NCBI GenBank assembly: GCA_965651365.1
Contig: CBFGSA010000008.1
Span: 1 to 40,011, forward strand
Origin: DASSBG01 sp965651365
GTDB taxonomy: Bacteria > Pseudomonadota > Gammaproteobacteria > Xanthomonadales > Rhodanobacteraceae
DNA length: 40,011 nucleotides
Direction: 5' to 3'
Shown here: piece after piece, positions 15,067-23,225 of the stretch
How positions within the stretch are numbered: position 1 is the stretch's first letter
How the letters are laid out: every line of letters begins with the position of its first letter
Position numbers and translations under genes: made by a program
Notes under the pieces: generated by a model
What the model was told of the DNA's origin: nothing
What the model saw: the letters and a program-made list of their open reading frames with translations, nothing else
The model's database searches: none

Positions 15067-17643
15067 TCAGTTCCGCGGCGCGGCTTGGCTGGACGCATGG
15101 TGGGTGGACGTCCTAATCTCCGGGAACGCGACGGAAAACCAGTCACAGGCCGTCGTGTCGTTGCCCTTGTCAACCGTGATCCGAAGTGTGCTGGCCCTGC
15201 GGGTGTCGAGCGTGATGGGTCTGTCGTAGTTGCGATCGAGAATGAAGCGTGGCACCACTGGTTTGCCATCCAGACTGACACTGAAATCGACGATGCCGGT
15301 GTCGGAGCGGGTCTTGCACGAGCCGACCAGCGGGTTGATCCTCGGGTCCAGGATGAGGTGGGTGATATGGCTTACGTCAAAATCTGCCCAGGCAGCGCGG
15401 TTGGCACCTGGTTGCATCAGAATGCGCTCGTTGCGGTTCAGTCGGATGGCGTGGTATCCGCGTTGCCGGGCAATCATGTTGTCGTACATGAATGCCGCGT
15501 TGATTGTGCTGCTGGTATCGGCCGGCAACTGTTGCATGCGGATCACGCCGGGTGCAGGTTCAAGTTCGGCGGCAACCCGCTGCAGACCAAACGCATGACT
15601 GAAGTCCAGCCGCCGACCCGGTTCGGCGCGATCCAGTGCGGACAGCATGGCGCTGCATTGCGGAGACGCAAGATCGATCGCACCAATGTCGGAGGTCTGG
15701 CCCAGGCTGGCCCAGGCGCCGTTGGGCGCAATCCAGTCGAGCGCCAGGCGACGTTGGCCAGCCTGATTCCAGAATGGCGTAGCCTTGAAGACGCTGCGAC
15801 CGTCCAATCCGGCGTGCGCAACCCATTTGCGCTCTGTGCCTCTGAGCATCAATTGTGCCTGAGCGCCGCGCTTGTCGACAAACACGACCATGGTCCGGCT
15901 GTCGGGAATGCGCCTGGTGCGATAGCCGGACAGCTTGATCGGGATTCGGCTGTGGTCGACTTCCAAGGTGTTGTCATGCCACCGAATCAGCTTGTTGCCC
16001 TGGCACAGCCGCGTTTCCGGGTGGCCTTGCCACAAGGCGTTGCGCAGCACTTCCACAGCCAGGTCCGTGGCCGGAATCTTGCTGCCTGACGATTCCGGAT
16101 TACCGCGGTCCTTGCCCGCCATGAAGCGCACATTGGACTTCACGCCCATGCGCGCAAGCACCGTGGGTGCGATGTCCATGTGATACATGCGTGCTGCACG
16201 TTCACCCTGTCCGGCGTTCAGTATCATCAGGAACGGCTGTCGCTTGCTGTCCGGTGGATACAGCCTCGAAGCGGTGTTGTACATCGCGATGTGATCGCCC
16301 ATCACAACGATCACGGTGTGGTCGAAGCCGGGCTCTTTCGAGAGCTTGTTCAGGAAATGTGCCAGCAACTGATCAGCGCAATGCACCGCATCCAGCATCG
16401 GATTGTCGATGGCGGTGTACTGCCGGCATTCGGGCATCACGAAACCGGTCGGGCGATGGGTATCGACGGTTTCCACCACGATGCTGAAGGGCTTGTTCCC
16501 CTTTTCCTTTTCGCGGTAGGTCGTCAGCGCCTGCCGGTACAGGTCGTCATCGTGCAAGCCCCAGCCTTCGGTGGGCAGCGTGTTGTCGTGGAGAGCCTGG
16601 ATTTCGTGGCTGCCCAGGGTGTGGTCGTAGCCGTGCAGCGTGAACAGCTGGCGCTTGTCGGTGAAGCCGAGATCGGCACCGCTGAGCACGGTCTGGTCAT
16701 AACCGGCGGCATGCAGCACGTCGCCGAAGCAGGCCAGTTCCGGATGAAAGCTGGCGCGCGAGGTGCCGTCGTTGCCCGGCACGAAATGCAGCTTGTCCAC
16801 GTCGGTAGTGCCGAACACGCTGTTGATCAGGAACGGCGCACCGCATTCGGAGGAGAACAACCCGGCGATGGTATAGGTAATGCCGGGAAAGGTCCGGAAG
16901 CCGGTGAAGTCCAGGCCTTGCCTGCGCATGCGGTTGACGTTGGGCATCAGGCCCGGGAAGCGCTTGTTGTCCAGATAAGTGCGCTCGATCGATTCGAGGT
17001 AGACCCAGACCACGTTGCGTCCGGCACGGGCCTGCACCTGGTCGGGATGGCTGGGTTCAGTATTGATCAGTGCGCGAATGTGGTCACCCGGCGAGGACTG
17101 GACCGCCTTGCGCACCGTCGCGGCATGTTCGAAGTACTGTGCCAGCCGCCGCGGCGGCGCATCGATTCGCAGACCGACGTAGAAAAGGGCAATGGCCGGA
17201 ACCAGCCACCACCAGGCCAGATGGGAGCGTGCGGCGGGGCGCAACACGGCAAAGCCGAAGGCAAGACACAATACCAGCCCGACAATCACCATGACCGTGC
17301 CAAGAGGCATCACCTGCCAGGCAGTGGCAATGTTCTCGGCATCGAAATGGGCGAAAAAGCCTTCGTTGAAGGAACTGCCCTGCAGAAACCAGGACACCGC
17401 ATCGGCAATAGCCAGCACAATCAGAGAAAACCAGGCCAGAAGCGCCAGCCAGGCAATGCGCCAGCCCAGACAGCGGCTGGCCAGTACACAGGCCATCGAA
17501 ATCAGCAGGGCCGCAAGTATTTCGCGCAGTGCTCGTGAGTGGCTGAAGGGGTCAATCGACAGCGCGAGCCAGATCGACAACACAATCCACGGCAATGCCA
17601 GCAGCAAGCTCAGGCCGACGGTGACGAAAACTCCTTTTCGCAT
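15067..17643 (-). CDS. OpgB/LtaS-like phosphoglycerol transferase
   Basis: Alkaline-phosphatase/sulfatase-fold membrane enzyme resembling OpgB (MdoB), which transfers phosphoglycerol from phosphatidylglycerol to periplasmic glucans. 858 residues: about five N-terminal transmembrane segments (to residue about 165), then a periplasmic domain. That domain begins VVWVYLESIERTYLDNKRF (metal Glu) and has the nucleophile-region FPGITYTIAGLFSSECG and the metal site VMGDHIAMYNTASR. The ESIERTY, TYTIAG and DHxAM blocks match OpgB better than Gram-positive LtaS. The C-terminal 300 residues are an extra domain with no recognised motif. ATG 17643 begins MRKGVFVTVG. It is divergent from the GT-C-like gene across a 124-nt gap, so shared regulation is possible. 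Confidence 0.8.
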   Translation of the reverse strand: MRKGVFVTVGLSLLLALPWIVLSIWLALSIDPFSHSRALREILAALLISMACVLASRCLGWRIAWLALLAWFSLIVLAIADAVSWFLQGSSFNEGFFAHFDAENIATAWQVMPLGTVMVIVGLVLCLAFGFAVLRPAARSHLAWWWLVPAIALFYVGLRIDAPPRRLAQYFEHAATVRKAVQSSPGDHIRALINTEPSHPDQVQARAGRNVVWVYLESIERTYLDNKRFPGLMPNVNRMRRQGLDFTGFRTFPGITYTIAGLFSSECGAPFLINSVFGTTDVDKLHFVPGNDGTSRASFHPELACFGDVLHAAGYDQTVLSGADLGFTDKRQLFTLHGYDHTLGSHEIQALHDNTLPTEGWGLHDDDLYRQALTTYREKEKGNKPFSIVVETVDTHRPTGFVMPECRQYTAIDNPMLDAVHCADQLLAHFLNKLSKEPGFDHTVIVVMGDHIAMYNTASRLYPPDSKRQPFLMILNAGQGERAARMYHMDIAPTVLARMGVKSNVRFMAGKDRGNPESSGSKIPATDLAVEVLRNALWQGHPETRLCQGNKLIRWHDNTLEVDHSRIPIKLSGYRTRRIPDSRTMVVFVDKRGAQAQLMLRGTERKWVAHAGLDGRSVFKATPFWNQAGQRRLALDWIAPNGAWASLGQTSDIGAIDLASPQCSAMLSALDRAEPGRRLDFSHAFGLQRVAAELEPAPGVIRMQQLPADTSSTINAAFMYDNMIARQRGYHAIRLNRNERILMQPGANRAAWADFDVSHITHLILDPRINPLVGSCKTRSDTGIVDFSVSLDGKPVVPRFILDRNYDRPITLDTRRASTLRITVDKGNDTTACDWFSVAFPEIRTSTHHASSQAAPRN

Positions 17644-17767
17644 GGGACTGGTTCAGGGGTGACAACAGCTAATGATAACCGCTTGCAGCGTGTCGGAGTG
17701 TATTCTGTTGCGCACCCATGCGGCATGCTGCACGATTGCACGGCACCCGCAATCCGGCCCGAGGCTC

Positions 17768-19414
17768 ATGCACCGCCCATTCGATGAAAACTCTGACCGC
17801 CTCCGCGGCGCGCGGTGCATTGTTCTTGCCGCTGCCCCCGGCGTGCTGCTGGCCTTGGTCACACTGCTGGTGTGCTGGCCGGGTATTCACGGATTCTGGG
17901 GCAGGGACGATTTTCCGCAACTGGCACTGGTGCGCATGCTGGATTCGCCCTGGGTGCTCTTCTATCAGGATCACTTCTTCGTGCCGGGCTCGGTGTTTCG
18001 GCCGCTCGGGTTTGCCAGCATGTGGCTAGGTGCACGGCTTCTTGGTGCCGACTATGCAGCGCATGCCGCCTTCGACATCGGCATGCACGTATCGGTGGCA
18101 CTGGCGCTGTACGGTGTGCTGCGTCGTGCGCAGGCAGGGCGCGTCGTGGCGCTACCCTGCAGTATGCTGTTCGCGCTGCATCCGGCGGTGACCGGAACCG
18201 CCATGTGGTGGTCGGCGCGCTTCGACCTGCTGGCAACGCTGTGCATCATGTTCAGCCTGCTGGCAGCGCAGGCCTACTGTCGCCGTTCGAACGGATTGAA
18301 TCTGTTGCTGGCGGCAGGCGCCATGCTCGCGGCCATGCTGAGCAAGGAGAACGGCCTGATCGCGGTTGCCGCGGCGCTGGCCGTATGGTGGCACCACGCC
18401 TGGAGCAATCCGGCCTGGCGCAATTCGGCGTGGCGGGCCACTGGCGTAGCGGTGCTGACTGCGCTGCTGTTTTTGCTCTGGCGATGGGCGGTTCTGGGCA
18501 CGGCAACCAGCATGCTGACCGGCTCAGTGTCGCTGCTCGAGATCGTGTGGGGCGGTTTGGGCCTGTGGCTGCAGCAGGCGCCTCAATACCTGGGGTTCTG
18601 GAATCGGCTGAGCGGCTTGCAGCACGCATGCCTGATTGTGGCCGCTGTCGGCTTGGCCGGTGCACTTGCCTGCGCCTGGCGGCGCGCATTCAGAATCTCG
18701 GGCTTGCTGCTGGCGGGCCTGTGCCTTCTGTGCATTCCGGTTGTACTTCAGGCGCCCATCATGATTCTCAATGCCAAGCCCCTGCAGCCGGATTTCTCGG
18801 CGGTCGAGGCCGCCATGCAGTCCCGGCTCTACTATCTCGGCATGGCAGGACTGGCCATGATTGTCGCCGCCTTGCTGACAGGACTTGCCCAATCGGTGGC
18901 ACGCTGGCCGCAGTGGTTCGGCTGCCTTGCGGTGTCCCTGGCCGTGCTCGTTTTCGGAACCCAGGCGCATCTCGAGGCACGCCGATTTGCGCAGCGCTCT
19001 TCGGCGATCGCCGACGTAGCGCGCGCCGCCTCTCGCGCGGTATCACGAGTCGACTTGCCGCCGGCACCCTGTCATGTGGCGCTGATTGGCATCCACCCAC
19101 CGCCGGAGTGGAGCATCTATGTGCCGGTTGACTCGATGATCAAGGCACTGGCGCCAAAGCTGGCGCGGGTCGAGCATTGCTGGTTCCATTCCAACTACCG
19201 AAGCTGGTTCTATCTGCTGCAGGCACCGGTATTCACACAGCAGGCATCGCCCTATCAACCGCTGCGGGTGTCGGGTCACGAACTGCCTTGGCGCCATGTC
19301 GGCAACGTGGTGATTGCACTGCTGGATCCTGCCAGCGACAGCAATCCGCAAAATGCACAAGTCGTGCTGCAGTATCGCGACAAGTCGTTTCAGGGCATGG
19401 CCGACAAGCGCTGA
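17768..19414 (+). CDS. GT-C-like polytopic membrane protein
   Basis: About 548 residues with 10 or more hydrophobic segments. The first external loop carries WGRDDFPQL, an acidic pair of the type used by GT-C glycosyltransferases that take polyprenyl-phosphate sugars. HPAVTGTAMWWSARFDLLATL and SKENGLI resemble the TMTC/DUF1736-related proteins. The last about 130 residues form a soluble domain. The likely role is sugar transfer to an envelope polymer or protein, but donor and acceptor are unknown. ATG 17768 is preferred over 17672, which would add Cys-rich sequence lying in the promoter region. It is divergent from the OpgB-like gene, which also acts on envelope polymers. Confidence 0.65.
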   Translation: MHRPFDENSDRLRGARCIVLAAAPGVLLALVTLLVCWPGIHGFWGRDDFPQLALVRMLDSPWVLFYQDHFFVPGSVFRPLGFASMWLGARLLGADYAAHAAFDIGMHVSVALALYGVLRRAQAGRVVALPCSMLFALHPAVTGTAMWWSARFDLLATLCIMFSLLAAQAYCRRSNGLNLLLAAGAMLAAMLSKENGLIAVAAALAVWWHHAWSNPAWRNSAWRATGVAVLTALLFLLWRWAVLGTATSMLTGSVSLLEIVWGGLGLWLQQAPQYLGFWNRLSGLQHACLIVAAVGLAGALACAWRRAFRISGLLLAGLCLLCIPVVLQAPIMILNAKPLQPDFSAVEAAMQSRLYYLGMAGLAMIVAALLTGLAQSVARWPQWFGCLAVSLAVLVFGTQAHLEARRFAQRSSAIADVARAASRAVSRVDLPPAPCHVALIGIHPPPEWSIYVPVDSMIKALAPKLARVEHCWFHSNYRSWFYLLQAPVFTQQASPYQPLRVSGHELPWRHVGNVVIALLDPASDSNPQNAQVVLQYRDKSFQGMADKR

Positions 19415-19495
19415 ACGGCAGCGCAATCATGCATGCATCCGGCGCCGCTTCGGCTACGTAAAACCGGGTAATCCCGACGATTCCATCGATGTGCC

Positions 19496-20002
19496 ATGCT
19501 CCTTCCGGTTCACCGCTTGCGAAACCTGGCCAAAATGCTGCTGGTGGCCGCCATCGGCGCCTTGCTGGCCGGCTGCCAGGCCACCTTGTTCACGGCCATC
19601 AACGCCAGTGCACGCGACCAAGGCGTCCGATCCGGCCGAGGAATCGAGTACGACGCAAGCCACGATTTGAGGCTGGATGTTTATGCGCCGCTCCACGCCC
19701 ACAATGCGCCCGTGATCGTGCTTTTCCATGGTGGCAGCTGGCAAAGCGGCAAGCGCCAATGGTATCGCTGGCTGGGGGAACGGCTGGCGCACGCGGGCGT
19801 CGTCGTGATCATCCCCGACTATCGCAAATATCCGAACGTGCGCATGGATGGGTTCATGCGCAATGCCGGCGAACCGGTCGAGCTGCACTTGTACCCCGGG
19901 ATTGGCCACGTCGGCCTGCTGTGGTCGCTGTCGCGCTCGTTCGACTACCGGGCCCCGGCACTGGCTGCGATCATGGGTTTCATTGCCTCCCATCCGAACT
20001 GA
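19496..20002 (+). pseudogene. Alpha/beta-hydrolase lipoprotein with internal deletion
   Basis: 168 residues. A lipoprotein signal (LLAGC, Cys27) is followed by the start of an alpha/beta-hydrolase domain: VIVLFHGGSWQSGKRQWY (oxyanion HGG, about 78-80) and VVVIIPDYRKYPNVRMDGFM (to residue 121). The next residues, RNAGEPVELHLYPGIGHVGLL, are the last strand and catalytic-His region (His138) that should come about 100 residues later. The nucleophile elbow (GxSxG) and the catalytic Asp region are absent. The frame is intact across the junction near 19856-19873, so this is an in-frame internal deletion rather than a frameshift. The product should be inactive as a hydrolase. Whether it is still expressed is unknown. 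Confidence 0.75.
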
Positions 20003-20066
20003 CGCAAAGTTGCCCGGGCTCGCTGCTATCCTTGCACAACCTTTGCAGCCGTTCGGGTGACAACAG

Positions 20067-20825
20067 ATGACTCAGCGTACACCGCTCGTTGCGGGCAACT
20101 GGAAAATGCATGGTTCGCAGACCATGGCGCAGGAACTGCTGGATAGCCTGGCCACGGAGCGTCCGGCCACGATCGATATGGCCGTGTTTCCGCCGTATCC
20201 CTATCTGGCCGCTGTGGCGGCCGCATGCAGCAAGGCCGACATCGGGCTGGGTGCCCAGGATGTCAGTGCACATGCGGGCGAGGGAGCCTATACGGGCGAG
20301 GTCAGTGCCGCCATGCTGGCCGATTGCGGCTGCAGCATGGTGCTTGTGGGGCATTCAGAGCGCCGCCAGTATCATGCCGAAAGCGATGTGCTGATCGCCG
20401 AAAAATTCGCCGCGGCGCGCCAGTCCGGTCTGGTACCGCTGCTGTGCGTGGGCGAAAGTCTGGAACAGCGCGAGGCGGGCGCAACCGAACAGGTGGTGGC
20501 TGCGCAGCTGGCCGCCGTCCTGGAGCATGTTGGAAGTGACGGCTTTGCCAACGCCGTGCTGGCCTATGAGCCGGTCTGGGCGATCGGCACCGGCAAGACA
20601 GCCACGCCCGGGCAGGTTGAGGCGGTGCACGGCTTTTTGCGTAGCCAACTGGCCGAGCGGGATGCTAAACTTGCCCGCTTGACCCGCATTGTCTACGGCG
20701 GCAGCGTCAAACCGGCCAATGCCGCCGAGCTGTTTGCCCAGGACAATGTGGACGGCGGCCTGATCGGGGGGGCATCCCTCCAGGCATCCGATTTTTTGAG
20801 CATCTGCCGGGCGGCCACAGGTTGA
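20067..20825 (+). CDS. tpiA: Triosephosphate isomerase
   Basis: Interconverts dihydroxyacetone phosphate and glyceraldehyde 3-phosphate. 252 residues with the catalytic Lys in GNWKMHG, His in VGHSERRQYH, Glu in AYEPVWAIGTGKTAT, and the phosphate loops YGGSVKPANA and GGLIGGASL. Standard length and a clear start at ATG 20067. It is followed by secG after 18 nt, the common order tpiA-secG-tRNA-Leu-nuo in this group. Confidence 0.97.
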   Translation: MTQRTPLVAGNWKMHGSQTMAQELLDSLATERPATIDMAVFPPYPYLAAVAAACSKADIGLGAQDVSAHAGEGAYTGEVSAAMLADCGCSMVLVGHSERRQYHAESDVLIAEKFAAARQSGLVPLLCVGESLEQREAGATEQVVAAQLAAVLEHVGSDGFANAVLAYEPVWAIGTGKTATPGQVEAVHGFLRSQLAERDAKLARLTRIVYGGSVKPANAAELFAQDNVDGGLIGGASLQASDFLSICRAATG

Positions 20826-20843
20826 TCGCCCTTCTGGACGACC

Positions 20844-21329
20844 ATGATCTATACCATCCTCAGCGTCTTCAACATCCTCATTGCCGCGGCGATGATCATT
20901 CTGATCCTGATGCAGCGCGGCGCCGGCGCCGATGCCGGGGCCTCGTTCGGTGGCGGCAGTTCGGGCACCGTGTTTGGTGCGCGTGGTTCGGCAACTTTCC
21001 TGTCGCGGGCCACCGGCGTGCTGGCCGCGCTGTTTTTCGTGATCAGCCTGGCCATGGGCATTTTCCTCGAACACCAATCGAGTGCCGCCCCCGACCAGAG
21101 CCTTGGCGTGATGGCAGGTGCAGTGCAGGCTGACGCGGGCGCAAGTCCGGCGGGTACGGCGGCCCCTGCGGCAACACCAGTGCCAGTGGCTTCGTCCGCC
21201 AATGCAGCGTCCGGTACTGATGTACCCAAGCCGGCTGCGACCGCAGGCGGGGCCGGGCAGGGCGCTGCGGCAGGCTCCGATGCCGACACGCCGGCACCGC
21301 AGCCTGCGAAATCCGCCTCAGCCGGTTAG
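20844..21329 (+). CDS. secG: Protein translocase subunit SecG
   Basis: Accessory subunit of the SecYEG channel. 161 residues: two transmembrane segments (residues about 2-22 and 52-72) flank the conserved cytoplasmic loop LMQRGAGADAGASFGGGSSGTVFGARGSATFLSR. After that comes a long, low-complexity Ala/Pro/Gly/Ser tail of about 85 residues, which is not conserved and is common in high-GC relatives. The tail makes it longer than E. coli SecG (110). The tRNA-Leu gene begins 19 nt after the stop. Confidence 0.94.
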   Translation: MIYTILSVFNILIAAAMIILILMQRGAGADAGASFGGGSSGTVFGARGSATFLSRATGVLAALFFVISLAMGIFLEHQSSAAPDQSLGVMAGAVQADAGASPAGTAAPAATPVPVASSANAASGTDVPKPAATAGGAGQGAAAGSDADTPAPQPAKSASAG

Positions 21330-21347
21330 AATGCAGCGCTGAGATTT

Positions 21348-21432
21348 GCCCAGGTGGTGGAATTGGTAGACACGCTATCTTGAGGGGGTAGTGGCGCAAG
21401 CTGTGCGGGTTCGAGTCCCGCCCTGGGCACCA
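21348..21432 (+). tRNA. tRNA-Leu (anticodon GAG)
   Basis: Acceptor arms GCCCAGG (21348-21354) and CCTGGGC (21422-21428), discriminator A and encoded CCA (21430-21432). The D-arm segment GGTGGAATTGGTAGACACG is the leucine type; the anticodon stem CTATC/GGTAG holds loop TTGAGGG, giving anticodon GAG. A long class-II variable arm and the T-loop GTTCGAGTCCC follow. Total 85 nt. TAGAAT at 21327-21332 could be a -10 box but no good -35 is visible, so it may be read from secG and processed. secG-tRNA-Leu(GAG) linkage is conserved. Confidence 0.97.
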
Positions 21433-21440
21433 AACCGAAT

Positions 21441-21456
21441 GCGGTGGCTTCACCGC
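21441..21456 (+). promoter_or_regulatory. Hairpin between tRNA-Leu and nuoA
   Basis: GCGGTG (21441-21446), loop GCTT, CACCGC (21451-21456): a perfect 6-bp stem with a tetraloop, 8 nt after the tRNA CCA, with no T tract behind it. It could mark the processed 5' end of the nuo mRNA after tRNA 3' cleavage, or limit read-through. It covers the GTG at 21444, which argues against that codon as the nuoA start. Confidence 0.4.
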
Positions 21457-21503
21457 TAAATACCAAGCAATGCCGCCGCAAGGCGCGAGAGGATCGACAA
21501 GCC

Positions 21504-21860
21504 GTGCTGACGCCCTATTGGCCAATACTTGCATTCATCATCGTTGCGATCGGGCTTGGGGTGGTGTTGCTGGCCATTGGACTGATCGCCGCGCCGCGGC
21601 GTCCGGATCCGGAGAAGAACTCGCCCTACGAGTGCGGCTTCGAGCCGTTTGGCGATGCGCGGCTGAAGTTCGACGTGCGCTACTACCTGGTGGCGATCCT
21701 GTTCATCATTTTTGACCTGGAGATTGCATTCCTGTTTCCATGGGCGGTGGTGTTCGACAAGATCGGTGTCATCGCCCTGGTCGAAATGGCGCTGTTTCTT
21801 CTGCTGCTGGTGGTCGGATTTGTCTATATCTGGAAAAAGGGGGCGCTGGAATGGGAATGA
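21504..21860 (+). CDS. nuoA: NADH-quinone oxidoreductase subunit A
   Basis: Small membrane subunit of complex I at the junction of the peripheral and membrane arms. 118 residues from GTG 21504 with three transmembrane segments and the conserved loop PDPEKNSPYECGFEPFGDARLKFDVRYYL, including the quinone-loop Cys. The GTG is preferred because GAGAGGA lies upstream near 21487-21493 and the protein then begins at the first helix (LTPYWPILAFI); a GTG at 21444 would add 20 polar residues and sits in a hairpin. First gene of the nuo operon, directly after the tRNA. Its stop overlaps a short frame leading to nuoB. Confidence 0.93.
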   Translation: MLTPYWPILAFIIVAIGLGVVLLAIGLIAAPRRPDPEKNSPYECGFEPFGDARLKFDVRYYLVAILFIIFDLEIAFLFPWAVVFDKIGVIALVEMALFLLLLVVGFVYIWKKGALEWE

Positions 21861-21919
21861 TGGCGGCCACTGCGAATGGGCTGGACGCGGCGCGCGGGAG
21901 GTTTGAGGCATGGGTCTGA
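21857..21919 (+). other. 20-codon frame linking nuoA and nuoB
   Basis: ATGA at 21857-21860 joins the nuoA stop to a new ATG. The frame stays open for 20 codons and stops at 21917-21919, 10 nt inside nuoB. It differs from the other nuo linkers because it overlaps nuoB rather than ending in ATGA. nuoB also has its own ribosome site, so translation of this frame is uncertain. Confidence 0.25.
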
Positions 21920-22464
21920 TCAGTTCCATCAGCAAATCGATGCACAACCCGGACCCGCTGAACCGGGTCGACGACATCCTGCGCCCGGAAGGCGACAACC
22001 CGGTGATGCAGCGCGGTTTTGCCACCACCAGCGTGGATGCGTTGATGAACTGGGCGCGTACCGGGTCGATGTGGCCGATGACCTTTGGTCTGGCCTGCTG
22101 TGCGGTGGAAATGATGCACGCCGGCGCCGCGCGCCTGGACCTGGACCGCTACGGCGTGGTGTTTCGTCCCAGCCCGCGCCAGTCCGACGTGATGATCGTG
22201 GCCGGAACCCTGGTCAACAAGATGGCGCCGGCACTGCGCAAGGTCTACGACCAGATGCCCGACCCGAAGTGGGTGATCTCCATGGGCTCGTGTGCCAACG
22301 GCGGCGGCTACTACCACTACTCCTATTCGGTGGTGCGCGGCTGCGATCGCATCGTGCCCGTGGACATCTACGTGCCCGGCTGCCCGCCCACGGCCGAAGC
22401 GCTGATCCACGGCATTCTGCAGCTGCAGAAGAAGATCCGCCGCGTCCACACGATTGCGCGCTGA
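21910..22464 (+). CDS. nuoB: NADH-quinone oxidoreductase subunit B
   Basis: Carries the terminal [4Fe-4S] cluster N2 that passes electrons to quinone. 184 residues; cluster ligands are visible in GLACCAVEMMHAG (tandem Cys), SMGSCANGGGYY and VPGCPPTAEAL. The start MGLISSISKSMHN follows GAGGTTTGAGGC, a usable ribosome site. It is separate from nuoC, which begins 10 nt after its stop. All expected functional residues are present. Confidence 0.97.
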   Translation: MGLISSISKSMHNPDPLNRVDDILRPEGDNPVMQRGFATTSVDALMNWARTGSMWPMTFGLACCAVEMMHAGAARLDLDRYGVVFRPSPRQSDVMIVAGTLVNKMAPALRKVYDQMPDPKWVISMGSCANGGGYYHYSYSVVRGCDRIVPVDIYVPGCPPTAEALIHGILQLQKKIRRVHTIAR

Positions 22465-22474
22465 GGGGGCACCG

Positions 22475-23215
22475 GTGAGCAACAGCACACACAGCCGTCT
22501 GGCGCAGCAGCTTCAGGATCGCTTTGGCGACCTGGCGCAGAGTATCGAATCCGGACACGGCGAGACCACCATGGAAGTGGCTGCCTCGAACTGGATCGAG
22601 GTTGCCCGGGCCTTGCGCGACGAACCCGAATTTGCATTCGAGCAGGCCATGGATCTGGCCGGAGTCGACTACCTCGGTTACGGTGTGGCCGAATGGCGCA
22701 CCACCGTCACCAGTTGGCAGGGCTTCTCGCGCGGCGCCGAAGGTCTTGGCCCGGGACGCTTCAACTGGCTCCAGGGCCCGGACTACCCCACAGAAAAACG
22801 CCGCTACGCCGTTGCCGTGGTACTGCTGTCCCTGAGTCACAACCGCCGGTTGCGGCTGCGCTGCCGCTGCGAAGACAACGACATGCCGGTGGTGCCGTCG
22901 CTGGTTGACCTGTGGCCAGGCCTGGGCTGGTTCGAGCGCGAGGCTTTTGACCTGTTCGGCATCCTGTTCGAGGGCCATCCGGATCTCAGGCGCATCCTGA
23001 CCGACTACGGTTTCGTCGGCCATCCGTTCCGCAAGGACTTCCCGCTGATCGGCAACGTCGAAGTGCGCTACGACGCCGAGCAGGGCCGGGTGGTCTACGA
23101 GCCGGTGAACTCGGTGGTGCCGCGGGTCAACGTGGCGCGCGTGATCCGCGACAATGCCGGGCTGGCCACCGAGGCCGCGGCCGAAGCCGAAGACTGGCGG
23201 AACACGGGAGACTGA
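22475..23215 (+). CDS. nuoC: NADH-quinone oxidoreductase subunit C
   Basis: Peripheral-arm subunit near the quinone site, partner of NuoD. 246 residues from GTG 22475, which follows GAGGGGGC at a good distance. The family block GWFEREAFDLFGILFEGHPDLRRILTDYGFVGHPFRKDFPL is complete, and the C-terminal helix is typical. The longer frame from 22454 runs back into nuoB and is rejected. nuoC and nuoD are separate genes here, unlike the fused nuoCD of E. coli. Confidence 0.95.
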   Translation: MSNSTHSRLAQQLQDRFGDLAQSIESGHGETTMEVAASNWIEVARALRDEPEFAFEQAMDLAGVDYLGYGVAEWRTTVTSWQGFSRGAEGLGPGRFNWLQGPDYPTEKRRYAVAVVLLSLSHNRRLRLRCRCEDNDMPVVPSLVDLWPGLGWFEREAFDLFGILFEGHPDLRRILTDYGFVGHPFRKDFPLIGNVEVRYDAEQGRVVYEPVNSVVPRVNVARVIRDNAGLATEAAAEAEDWRNTGD

Positions 23216-23225
23216 AGGGAAGATC

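Noticed and set aside
17683..17706. TTGCAG/TATTCT as a promoter for the GT-C-like gene
   Set aside because: Spacing is 12 nt, too short for sigma70; no better alternative was seen.
20010..20032. TTGCCC/TATCCT as a tpiA promoter
   Set aside because: The two hexamers are only 11 nt apart, far from the 16-18 nt needed.
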